Source of the DNA: Opitutales bacterium
GTDB lineage: Bacteria > Verrucomicrobiota > Verrucomicrobiia > Opitutales > Oceanipulchritudinaceae
Assembly (NCBI GenBank): GCA_007123395.1
Contig: SKLD01000247.1
Location: 1 to 7,586 of the forward strand
Reading direction: 5' to 3'
Length of the DNA: 7,586 bases
Shown: positions 1-7,059 of the stretch, in pieces
Layout of the letters: the number at the start of each line of letters is the position of its first letter
Numbering within the stretch: position 1 is the stretch's first letter
Notes under the pieces: model-generated
What the model was told of the DNA's origin: nothing
Databases searched by the model: none
The model's input: only the letters and a program-made list of their open reading frames with translations
Made by a program: the position numbers and the translations under genes

Positions 1-176
1 GTCTCCAGCACACAGTAGGTGATCACCTCCACCCCGCTGAACTCCGCCGCACGGTGCAGCGCCGCCACCCACACCTCCCGCTGACCCTCCAACAGTAACC
101 GCCGCTTCTGAATCACCCGCGATGTCACATGATATACCGCCGGCCCGTCCTCACGTTTTATTCTGATTTCACCCAT
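1..176 (-). CDS. IS200/RAYT-like (Y1) transposase, N-terminal part, cut by window edge
   Basis: Reading leftward from an ATG at 176, an open frame of 58 complete codons runs off the left edge. It begins MGEIRIKREDGPAVYHVTSR and ends FSGVEVITYCVLE. The YHVTSR strand near residue 15 and the GVEVITYCV stretch that precedes the HxH (HUH) motif are hallmarks of the Transposase_17/Y1 family, in the REP-associated tyrosine transposase (RAYT) branch. These are single-strand DNA endonucleases with a catalytic tyrosine. The HUH motif should lie just beyond the edge. A weak AAGG about 10 bases upstream is the only ribosome-binding candidate. The protein resembles the decayed copy at the right edge (both have YHV-SR and GVEV-TYC), so two family members flank the cluster in the same orientation. 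Whether this copy is intact cannot be told from 58 residues. The family call is firm; the subfamily is less so. Confidence 0.8.
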   Translation of the reverse strand, partial: MGEIRIKREDGPAVYHVTSRVIQKRRLLLEGQREVWVAALHRAAEFSGVEVITYCVLE

Positions 177-462
177 CTTGGAAAAACCTTGGAGCATCCG
201 GATACCGAACACAAGATATTTCTTCAAGAAAATTTTGCGAAACGATGGGAAGTCAATTGAGACAGCACGCCATGGCACATTCCGGAAACACTTTGCAACA
301 ATAAATTTCTTCGAGATAGTTTACCTTTTGAGCCACCGGTTGCGCGGGCTTTTCAGTGCCGCCCAAAATGGTCCGGGACGGCGGTCGGGAGAGCAGGCGG
401 GCTGGAGATTTCGCTCCATCGTATAACTTTCCCGAGCGGATGGGTTCTCGCTTTCCTCAGCG

Positions 463-513
463 CGGGGAGCCCTTGCGAAGCAGAGAGAGGTCTCCCCGAA
501 CGCCGCCTCGGCG
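463..513. other. Two consecutive hairpins in the intergenic region
   Basis: CGGGGAG at 463-469 pairs perfectly with CTCCCCG at 492-498. Inside its 22-base loop a small CTT-GCG-AAG hairpin can form (472-480). Two bases later CGCCG-CCT-CGGCG makes a second hairpin (501-513). No T-tract follows, so this is not a classical intrinsic terminator. It could be part of a small structured RNA, a relic of a repeat element associated with the nearby transposase, or chance in GC-rich DNA. I do not recognise an RNA family, and the strand is undetermined. Confidence 0.25.
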
Positions 514-708
514 ACAACCAAAACCCGGAGGCAGATCCTTCGTTTTAACAAAGTAAAATAAAGACGACGGAAAGGGGTTCACCGGAGCGGAGAGTCCGAA
601 AAAACAATACCGTTCTAAGGGGAGGACAAGCCGGATTTGCAGAGATCCCGCCGCGCGAAAGGAAACACGCGCGTTTCACCTGTGCATGATAAAGTGCGGA
701 TTTTCTCA

Positions 709-739
709 TTGACGCCGTGCCCCCGCCCGCTCCTATTCC
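709..739 (+). promoter_or_regulatory. Weak promoter candidate upstream of tRNA-Val
   Basis: TTGACG at 709-714 is a good -35 match and lies 63 bases before the tRNA. The best partner about 17-19 bases downstream is only CTATTCC (733-739), which matches a TATAAT box poorly. A transcript starting near 745 would have a leader of about 30 bases before the mature tRNA. This is a plausible but weak call, made because the tRNA must be transcribed from somewhere and no gene lies upstream on this strand. Confidence 0.2.
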
Positions 740-776
740 TCTCCCTTTCTGAACGGATGGTATCCACGGAAAACAC

Positions 777-853
777 GGGCGCGTAGCTCAGTCGGTTAGA
801 GCGCTACCTTCACACGGTAGAAGTCGTTGGTTCGAGTCCAATCGCGCCCACCA
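777..853 (+). tRNA. tRNA-Val (anticodon CAC), CCA encoded
   Basis: A complete cloverleaf is visible. The acceptor stem is GGGCGCG (777-783) paired with CGCGCCC (843-849). The D-arm is GCTC...GAGC. The anticodon stem CTACC/GGTAG encloses the loop TTCACAC, giving anticodon CAC, which reads the valine codon GUG. The T-arm is GTTGG-TTCGAGT-CCAAT, with one G-T pair. Discriminator A850 is followed by a genomically encoded CCA (851-853), and the total length is 77. GUG is frequent in this GC-rich coding DNA, so a dedicated CAC isoacceptor is expected. It lies alone, 142 bases before the DUF429 gene, with a hairpin in between. Confidence 0.97.
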
Positions 854-905
854 CCAACCCACCATCCAAACAAGCGGGAAAGAGGACTTCGCACCCGCCA
901 CGCGA

Positions 906-925
906 TTCCGGCTGTCCCGCCGGAA
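906..925 (+). terminator. Strong hairpin downstream of tRNA-Val, possible terminator
   Basis: TTCCGGC (906-912) and GCCGGAA (919-925) form a perfect 7-base-pair stem around the 6-base loop TGTCCC. A weaker stem, GCGGG/CCCGC (874-878 with 894-898), precedes it. Together they lie between the tRNA end and the next gene, where a terminator or a 3' processing boundary would be expected. No U-tract follows, so intrinsic termination is uncertain. A REP-like palindrome related to the flanking transposases is an alternative. Confidence 0.35.
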
Positions 926-995
926 CTTCCCGTAATCTTCGCTGCATAGTCGATCCCCGCTTGCTTCAAAGGCAGTGGCACGGTTCCGTGCGGGG

Positions 996-1748
996 ATGGA
1001 AGACGGACCATGGATCGGTGTCGATGGCTGCCGGGGCGGTTGGTTTGCCGTGTCGGTGAAGACGAGCGGGGTGGTAGGCTGCTCCCGGTTCGACCGTTTT
1101 GCCGATCTAGCCGCCGCGTTTCCGTCGGGTGCATGCATTGGTGTCGACATTCCGGTCGGGTTGCCGTCGCGGCATTGCCCTGCCCGTGCGTGCGACCGCG
1201 CCGCACGGCGCTTGCTCGGCCCCGGGCTGACCTCACGGGTCTTCAGCCCGCCGGCCCGGCGCACGCTCGAAGTCCGCGATTATCCTGCCGCCTGTGCCGC
1301 CAACCGCGCGGAGGTCGGGAAAGCCATTTCGCTGCAGAGTTTCCACATCATGGAAAAGATCCGCGAGGTCGACACCTTCCTCCGGCAGCACTCCAAAGAC
1401 GTCGCGCGCATTCTCGAGTTCCACCCCGAACTCGTGTTCATGCAACTGAACAGCGGGATACCCGTGCGCCTCTCCAAGAAACAAAGCGCAGGCTGCGGGA
1501 AACGACTGGCGCTCATCCGAGCACGCTCCCCGGTCACCGCCCGCGCTTGCGAAGCGGCCTTCGCCGCTCACCCACGGCGCCTCGTCGCGCGCGACGACAT
1601 CCTCGATGCCGCGGCGATTGCCCTTGCCCTTACCGGGGGCGCGCCGCTCCACACCGCCGTGCCCGACCCGGCCCCGCGCGATGCAGCAGGGCTGCCTATG
1701 CAAATCCATTATTGCGCTTCCCAATCGACTCGAGCACAGGGCTCGTGA
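996..1748 (+). CDS. DUF429 family protein (predicted RNase H-fold nuclease)
   Basis: From the ATG at 996 this is a 250-residue protein matching the DUF429 family (COG2410/COG4923-like). The family is predicted to have an RNase H-like fold; no reaction has been assigned that I know of. Family landmarks in order are WIGVDGCRGGWFAV near residue 6, the second acidic strand IGVDIPVGLP near 50, CDRAARRLLGPG near 70, VFSPPARRTLE, SLQSFHIMEKIREVD near 115, EFHPELVF near 140, the SKKQSAGCGKR segment, and the C-terminal acidic DDILDAAA, followed by GLPMQIHY. The conserved aspartates in VDG, VDIP and DDILDA are where RNase H-fold enzymes place metal ligands (inference). The start is uncertain: an in-frame GTG at 975 would add seven residues and has an AAAGG only about two bases upstream. 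The ATG puts the first strand where homologues start. It lies 81 bases before pyrR on the same strand, so it may or may not be cotranscribed. Confidence 0.88.
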   Translation: MEDGPWIGVDGCRGGWFAVSVKTSGVVGCSRFDRFADLAAAFPSGACIGVDIPVGLPSRHCPARACDRAARRLLGPGLTSRVFSPPARRTLEVRDYPAACAANRAEVGKAISLQSFHIMEKIREVDTFLRQHSKDVARILEFHPELVFMQLNSGIPVRLSKKQSAGCGKRLALIRARSPVTARACEAAFAAHPRRLVARDDILDAAAIALALTGGAPLHTAVPDPAPRDAAGLPMQIHYCASQSTRAQGS

Positions 1749-1766
1749 GTATTTCGTCGCTCCCGC

Positions 1767-1817
1767 AATCCGGAAAACCGCGGATTTTCCCGTTGCGCAC
1801 CCGTAAACGGGCGCGCA
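1767..1817 (+). promoter_or_regulatory. Structured leader before pyrR, possible pyrimidine-control element
   Basis: Two alternative hairpins share bases. AATCCGG/CC..GGATT (1767-1786, AAAA loop, two-base bulge) and GGAAAA/TTTTCC (1772-1790, seven-base loop) cannot form together. A third, independent stem at 1794-1817, TGCGC-a-CCCG/CGGG-c-GCGCA around loop TAAA, has nine pairs and one A-C mismatch and ends 12 bases before the pyrR start. The first arm, AATCCGGAAAACCG, resembles the 5' half of the Bacillus PyrR binding-loop consensus ARUCCNGNGAGGYU (10 of 14 positions) but loses the GAGG core. No U-tract follows any stem, so control of translation or of a longer attenuator is more likely than simple termination. 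Switching hairpins next to a pyrR gene are suggestive; the functional reading is inference. Confidence 0.3.
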
Positions 1818-1829
1818 CGTTACCTTTCC

Positions 1830-2378
1830 ATGGAACCATCGCGGGAAATTCCGCCGGAACGTGTGCGTGCCGCGTTTGACGCACTGTGCCGCGATGTCGG
1901 CACATTTCTTGAGTCGCATCCCGGCTTTGAGGCCGTCGCCGTGGCTGACGGCGGCATCGCGCTCGGGCGCGCCATAAGGGACGCGCTACCCGCCATTCGA
2001 CGGCTCGGTATACTCAACGCCTCCTTCCACCGTGACGACGTCGGGCTCAAACCCATCCCCAAGGCCTTTCAACCGACCGACCTCGCCTTCGACACAGAGG
2101 GGGCGCGCGTGCTTCTGATCGACGATGTCTTCGCTACCGGTCGCACGGTCCGCGCCGCCCTCAACGAACTCTTCGACCACGGGCGTCCCGCCGAAGTCCG
2201 CCTCGCCGTGCTCATCGACACCGGGCACCGCCGCTTCCCCGTGTGCGCCGATTTTGTCGGCCTTGAGCTACCCCTCGAACCGGACCAACGCGTCGTCGTG
2301 GAACCCGCCGCGGGAAACACCATCTCCCCCATCCGCGTGCGCCTGCGCGACCTCAAGGCCGCTCCCGCCTCTCTCTGA
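1830..2378 (+). CDS. pyrR: PyrR, pyr operon regulator / uracil phosphoribosyltransferase
   Basis: This 182-residue type I phosphoribosyltransferase-fold protein leads the pyr genes, the usual position of PyrR. PyrR senses UMP/UTP against PRPP, binds pyr mRNA, and often has uracil phosphoribosyltransferase activity. The PRPP-binding loop is clear at residues 94-111 (VLLIDDVFATGRTVRAAL). The family signatures FHRDD (66-70), a PIPKAF/FD block (75-88) and DFVG (141-144) are in place. Two spots depart from the textbook protein. The GI-TRG segment that normally follows the first strand reads VADGGIALGRAI (38-49), and the DRGHRELP loop reads DTGHRRFP (130-137). These may be lineage features or may alter nucleotide or RNA binding. 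There is no Shine-Dalgarno sequence before the ATG; the 12 bases upstream are pyrimidine-rich. It ends 15 bases before pyrB. The family call is strong; which activity dominates is not visible. Confidence 0.9.
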   Translation: MEPSREIPPERVRAAFDALCRDVGTFLESHPGFEAVAVADGGIALGRAIRDALPAIRRLGILNASFHRDDVGLKPIPKAFQPTDLAFDTEGARVLLIDDVFATGRTVRAALNELFDHGRPAEVRLAVLIDTGHRRFPVCADFVGLELPLEPDQRVVVEPAAGNTISPIRVRLRDLKAAPASL

Positions 2379-2393
2379 CCCCGCTTTGCCGCC

Positions 2394-3345
<952 letters not shown>

Positions 3346-3353
<8 letters not shown>

Positions 3354-4662
3354 AATTCTTTGGATACAAGGCGGTCGTGTCGTCGACCCCGCCAACGAAC
3401 GCGACGCCGTCGGCGACGTCTTCATCCGCGGCGGACGCATCGTCGGATCCCTGTCCGAAGCGGAACTCGCGAAAGCGGACATCATTGACGCCCGCGGCCT
3501 CGTCGTCGCGCCGGGACTCGTCGACATCCACGTCCACTTGCGCGATCCCGGCCAAACCCACAAGGAGGACATCGGCTCAGGCACGCGCGCGGCCGCGGCG
3601 GGCGGCTTTACGACCGTCGTCTGCATGCCCAATACCAGCCCGCCCGCCGACAATCCCGGCACCATTCAGCGCATCCGCGACGCCGCCGCGCGCCGCGCCG
3701 TCGTCAAGGTCTACCCCACCGGCTGCCTCACCCTCGGCATGAAAGGCGAGCAACTCGCCCCCATCGGCTCGCTCAAACGCGCCGGCGTCATCGCCGTGAC
3801 AGACGACGGCGCCTGCGTGCAGAGCAACGAGATCATGCGTCGCGCCGTGGAATACGCCAAAATGTGCGGCCTCGTTGTCATGGACCACTGTCAGGACGCC
3901 GCTATGACGGAGGGTGCCGTCATGAACGAAGGCTACTGGTCGCTGCGCCTCGGTCTCAAGGGTTGGCCGGCCTCCGCCGAGGATATGGTCATCGCGCGCA
4001 ATGTCGTGCTCTCGCGCCACACCGGGGCGCACATTCACCTCCAGCACGTGAGCAGTGCCTACGGGGTCGATATCATCCGCCGTGCAAAGAAACGCGGCAT
4101 CCGTGTGACCGGTGAGGCCATGCCCCACCACGTCTTTTTCACCGACGAGTCTTGCAAGACCTACGACACCAACTTCAAGATGAACCCTCCCCTCCGCACG
4201 GAGGCTGACCGCGAGGCGCTCATCGAAGGCGTGCTCGACGGTAGTATCGACATTTTCGCGACCGACCATGCCCCGCATACGCCCGATGAGAAGGACCGCG
4301 AGTTCGATCACGCGCCCTTCGGCATCATCGGCATGGAGACGGCCCTCGCCGTTTTCCTCGAAGTCTTCCACCACTCCGGCCACGCCGACCTGCCCTTCGT
4401 CATCTCCCGGCTCACACACAAACCCGCTGAAATCCTCGGCCTCGACGCGGGCACGCTTTCTCCCGGCGCGCCGGGAGACGTCGTCCTCTTTCATCCGGAT
4501 GAAACATGGACCGTCGATGGCGCGCGTTTCCAGAGTCGCTCGCGCAACTGCCCGTGGCACGGACACAGTCTGCGCGGGCGCATCCGCCGCACGCTCGTAA
4601 ACGGAGTCACTGTGTGGGACGGCGAACGGGTGCCGGACGACGTGCCCGCCGTCACTGTCTGA
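3346..4662 (+). CDS. pyrC: Dihydroorotase, class I
   Basis: A 438-residue amidohydrolase that reversibly cyclises N-carbamoyl-aspartate to dihydroorotate, step three of UMP synthesis. The TIM-barrel metal site is complete: H62 and H64 in DIHVHLRDPG, D154 in TDDGA, H181 in MDHCQD, H234 in LQHVSS, and the catalytic D307 in ATDHAPH. These align with the class I enzyme of Bacillus at a constant offset of three. The substrate-binding R66 (HLRDPG), N96 (MPNTSP) and N280 (MNPPLR) are also present. The FGIIGMETAL block and the PGDVVLF region that starts the C-terminal beta domain follow as expected. This is therefore an active-type enzyme, not one of the inactive PyrC-like chains that only scaffold PyrB. 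The eight-base overlap with pyrB suggests equimolar synthesis, consistent with dihydroorotase-transcarbamoylase complexes known from Aquifex (inference here). Confidence 0.97.
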
Positions 4663-4674
4663 AGCCGCCAAACC

Positions 4675-5541
4675 ATGGACGCTGATCCCTTTGCCGCCGA
4701 AAACGTGCCTCCGGTCCTCGTCGCTTACGCGGCGGTGCTTTTCTTTGCCGGACTTGGCACGCTGGTTTTCTTCCTCGTCTGGAATTTCACGCGGCGCGAC
4801 AAGCCCTTTCCCGGTGTATCTGTCTGGCACATACGCCTGCCGGATTTCCTCACCTTCATTTTTGCCCTCCTGCTCTGCGTCATCGCCGTGGGTTTGTTCC
4901 TCCAAGCCTTCGCGCCGCGCGGCGAAGACGGCGAGCGGCTCGACCCAACGCCGGGCATGGCGATCCTTTCCGGCTTCCTCATGCAGGGGGGATTTCTTGC
5001 CGTATTCATCGTTTTCCGCGCGCAATACCGCGACTGGCGCGAGCGGCCCCTCAGCCTCGAGCCCAAACCGTTCGTCATGGCCGCTCGCCTCGGCGTCTTC
5101 GCCCTTCTCGCAGCATGGCCGGTCGTCACCCTTTTCAGCGCCGGCTGGCTTTTCCTCATCACCTGGCTGCGCGGTCTTGGCCTCGATATCGAACTCGCTC
5201 CCCAGGCACCCGTGGAGATGTTCCAAGAGGCCGAGCACCTCTTGCACATCATCGGTCTCGCCATCCTCGCCGTGGTCATGGCCCCCGTCGCCGAGGAATA
5301 CGTTTTCCGTGCCGGAATTTTCCGCTACCTGCGCGGGCATATGGCGCTGCCCGCGGCCGCCGTCCTCAACGGACTCCTCTTCGGCCTCATCCACTTCAAC
5401 ATCCAGAGTTTTCTCCCTCTCGCCGTCCTCGGTGCGCTCCTGTGCCTCTCCTACGAGTGGACCGGCGACATAAAGGTACCCATTTTCTTCCACGCCGCCT
5501 TCAACCTCAACTCTGTCATCATGATCCACATGCAGACATGA
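4675..5541 (+). CDS. CPBP-family intramembrane glutamic endopeptidase
   Basis: A 288-residue multi-pass membrane protein of the CPBP (Abi/CAAX-type, Rce1-like) family. The three catalytic motifs are intact: EEYVFR (207-212, EExxxR), FGLIH (236-240, FxxxH) and HAAFN (273-277, HxxxN). Hydrophobic segments lie at about 13-37, 57-80, 97-117, 136-163, 190-206, 222-240, 244-261 and 266-285, so roughly eight spans are expected in the inner membrane. The N-terminal half carries no motif I know. The natural substrate cannot be inferred: in other bacteria relatives process peptides, mature bacteriocins or confer immunity, but no such partner is present here. It starts 12 bases after pyrC without a clear Shine-Dalgarno motif, and its stop overlaps the thiL start (ATGA), so it is embedded in a housekeeping unit and likely has a constitutive role. 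Confidence 0.9.
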   Translation: MDADPFAAENVPPVLVAYAAVLFFAGLGTLVFFLVWNFTRRDKPFPGVSVWHIRLPDFLTFIFALLLCVIAVGLFLQAFAPRGEDGERLDPTPGMAILSGFLMQGGFLAVFIVFRAQYRDWRERPLSLEPKPFVMAARLGVFALLAAWPVVTLFSAGWLFLITWLRGLGLDIELAPQAPVEMFQEAEHLLHIIGLAILAVVMAPVAEEYVFRAGIFRYLRGHMALPAAAVLNGLLFGLIHFNIQSFLPLAVLGALLCLSYEWTGDIKVPIFFHAAFNLNSVIMIHMQT

Positions 5542-6500
5542 GACCCTTCGCCGACAGCAAGGACGGCAGTGTCGCCGCCCTCGGCGAAGTCGCGCTGCTG
5601 GAGAAGATTCGTTTATGGCTGGGCGACGCCATGCCGCCTGCCCCGGAAGGCATGGGCGACGATTGCGCCGTGCTGTCCCGTCCGGCAGGTAACCTGCTCG
5701 CCGCCGACAGCCTGCTCTACAACCGCCACTTCGACGACCGCACCGACCCTGCCCGCGCCGGAGCCAAACTCCTCCTGCGCAACCTCAGCGACATCGCGGC
5801 CATGGGCGGCGAGCCGCGCTACGCCGTCATGAGCGCCTTTCTCCCGCCCGCCACTTCGCTCGCGTGGCTTGAGAACTTTTGCCGCGGGCTGGCCGCATGC
5901 GCCCGCGAGTTCGCCACCGCGCTCGCCGGCGGCGACCTCACCGAGTCCACCGAAGGCCCCGGATTCAGCCTCGCCATTACCGGAAACGCCGACCGACCGC
6001 TCCTCCGGACCACCGGACAGCCCGGCGACCGCCTCTATGTCACCGGCGCGCTCGGCGGGAGCCTGCGCGGGCACCACCTCAACTTCGTGCCCCGTCTCCC
6101 GGAGGGCCGGTGGCTCGCCGCCCGCCCCGATGTCCGCGCCTGCATCGATCTCACCGACGGGCTAGGCAAAGACCTCCACGCTCTTCTCCGTGACGGCCTC
6201 GGCGCAACCCTCGACACCGCCTCCGTCCCCCTCTCCGCCGCCGCCCGGGAAACGGCGCGGGAGAGCGGCCGTTCCGCCTTTTGGCATGCCTGTAACGACG
6301 GCGAAGACTACGAACTCCTCTTCACAGTCGACGGCAACGCCGATCCCGCCGCATTCATGCGCTCGTGGCGCGCGGTCTTCGACGTGTCCCTCACGTGTAT
6401 CGGAAAGCTCCGCACACGTGATCCCGCCATACAACCCGTCACCGATACGGCCGGGCACCCCGTCGAAGATTTCAGCGGCTACACCCACTTACGCACGTAG
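5538..6500 (+). CDS. thiL: Thiamine-monophosphate kinase
   Basis: A 320-residue ATP-dependent kinase converting thiamine monophosphate to thiamine diphosphate, the last step of cofactor synthesis. It belongs to the PurM/AIRS fold. Motifs in order are GMGDDCAVL (38-46, usually GDDAAVL), ADSLLYNRHF (56-65, usually TD-LVEGVHF), the LLRNLSDIAAMGGEP block (79-92), GGDLTES (131-137), GQPGDRLYVTGALGGS (160-175), IDLTDGLGKDL (203-213, the DISDGL site) and NDGEDYELLFT (253-263, usually GGEDYELLFT). The metal-binding aspartates of GDD and of ADS are retained. The frame is open far upstream inside the protease gene, but homologues begin close to the ATG at 5538, whose ATGA overlap with the preceding stop points to translational coupling. 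The small substitutions look like lineage variation, not decay. tsaE follows after six bases. Confidence 0.95.
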   Translation: MRPFADSKDGSVAALGEVALLEKIRLWLGDAMPPAPEGMGDDCAVLSRPAGNLLAADSLLYNRHFDDRTDPARAGAKLLLRNLSDIAAMGGEPRYAVMSAFLPPATSLAWLENFCRGLAACAREFATALAGGDLTESTEGPGFSLAITGNADRPLLRTTGQPGDRLYVTGALGGSLRGHHLNFVPRLPEGRWLAARPDVRACIDLTDGLGKDLHALLRDGLGATLDTASVPLSAAARETARESGRSAFWHACNDGEDYELLFTVDGNADPAAFMRSWRAVFDVSLTCIGKLRTRDPAIQPVTDTAGHPVEDFSGYTHLRT

Positions 6501-6506
6501 CAATCC

Positions 6507-6977
6507 GTGGATACGTCACTTGGCAATTTCATCGCAAGACTTCGCGCGGGTGTCACCACTACGTCCGCCCGTGAAACAGAATTGATCGGAGCGCGGCTGG
6601 CCACCGCCGTACCCGACAACACTTGGGTGGCGTTGCGCGGCGACCTCGGCTCGGGTAAAACCACCTTTGCCCGCGGCTTTGCCCGCAGCCTCGGCGTTTC
6701 GGGCGACGTCACAAGCCCCACATTCGCCATTTTCATCCCTTATGACGGCTCACGCCGCCAGCTCGTCCATATGGACGCCTACCGCCTCCACGGCCCCGGC
6801 GACCTCGACAGCCTCATGCTCGATGACTGCCTGCGTCCGCCCTACGTCCTTCTCCTCGAATGGCCCGAACGCCTCGGCGACGCCCTCCCGCTGGACGCAT
6901 GGCACATTTCTTTCGAGTCAGTCGACAAGTCACGGCGGCGTATACGTATCCAAAATCCAGCCCCCTTTCCAGACTGA
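6507..6977 (+). CDS. tsaE: tRNA threonylcarbamoyladenosine biosynthesis ATPase TsaE
   Basis: A 156-residue P-loop ATPase that acts with TsaB and TsaD to place threonylcarbamoyl on A37 of ANN-decoding tRNAs (t6A). It shows the Walker A motif GDLGSGKT (45-52) followed by TFARGFARSLG, the switch-like VTSPTF (68-73), DAYRL (90-94) and the Walker B-like LLLEWPER (115-122). All are diagnostic for TsaE. The length is normal. The start is a GTG at 6507, six bases after thiL, and there is no Shine-Dalgarno motif. No ATG lies suitably before the conserved TSARETELIGARLA helix, so GTG is the best choice. It is the last gene of the unit: only 82 bases separate it from the convergent transposase remnant. 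TsaB and TsaD are not in the window. Confidence 0.95.
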   Translation: MDTSLGNFIARLRAGVTTTSARETELIGARLATAVPDNTWVALRGDLGSGKTTFARGFARSLGVSGDVTSPTFAIFIPYDGSRRQLVHMDAYRLHGPGDLDSLMLDDCLRPPYVLLLEWPERLGDALPLDAWHISFESVDKSRRRIRIQNPAPFPD

Positions 6978-6982
6978 GCGTA

Positions 6983-7031
6983 CCGTAGGTATACGGCTTC
7001 GCAGACACGTCCTGACCACCGCCTGAGGCGG
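6983..7031. terminator. Two small hairpins between convergent genes, possible terminator
   Basis: CCGTA-GGTA-TACGG (6983-6996) begins six bases after the tsaE stop, and CCGCC-TGA-GGCGG (7019-7031) follows. The second overlaps a 7-base direct repeat GCCTGAG (7021-7027 and 7031-7037). Both stems have only five pairs and no T-tract on either strand, so this is a weak call. The position at the end of the operon and facing the end of a transposase gene fits either a transcription end or a remnant of a REP-like palindrome. Confidence 0.3.
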
Positions 7032-7059
7032 CCTGAGATTGGTTCGGTTTGGCAGAGTC

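Larger units (their letters stand above)
177..776. other. 600-base intergenic region without a recognisable gene
   Basis: No open frame here resembles a known protein. The short frames present (for example 178-426 plus, 321-551 minus) have low-complexity, arginine-rich translations and no plausible ribosome-binding site. About 180-345 is clearly richer in A and T than the rest of the window, and it lies upstream of the minus-strand transposase, so it may hold that gene's promoter. A minus-strand TTGACT at 256-251 has only a poor -10 partner. A perfect 6-base inverted repeat, TTTCTT-C-AAGAAA, sits at 219-231, and the related ATTTCTTCGAGA recurs at 305-316. About 345-560 returns to high GC and contains the two hairpins listed separately. 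About 652-677 has another GC-rich inverted repeat, CGCGCG with a 10-base loop. The rest shows nothing I can name. Confidence 0.6.

Noticed and set aside
219..231. TTTCTT-C-AAGAAA inverted repeat as an operator, with a related direct repeat at 305-316
   Set aside because: It is short and lies in AT-rich DNA where such repeats arise by chance. No regulator gene adjoins it. It is mentioned only in the intergenic entry.
178..426. An 82-codon frame in the AT-rich intergenic stretch
   Set aside because: It has no family resemblance and no ribosome-binding site, and its composition changes midway with the GC content. It is probably chance.
777..853. tRNA-Val as an integration (att) site of a mobile island
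   Set aside because: No integrase gene and no repeat of the tRNA 3' end are seen in the window, and the following genes are housekeeping.
788..1264. Minus-strand open frames over the tRNA giving proteins that contain LDSNQR- or WTRTND-like ends
   Set aside because: These are translations of the antisense of tRNA-Val. The LDSNQR-type peptide is a well-known spurious database protein produced by tRNA genes, and the rest is the reverse strand of the DUF429 gene.
1010..1879. A 289-codon plus-strand frame overlapping DUF429 and pyrR
   Set aside because: It is an arginine- and proline-rich shadow frame, out of phase with two recognisable genes.
3577..5529. A 650-codon open frame on the minus strand
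   Set aside because: It is antisense to pyrC and the CPBP gene, both of which have complete family motifs. Long antisense frames are common in high-GC DNA, and its acidic, repetitive composition matches no family.
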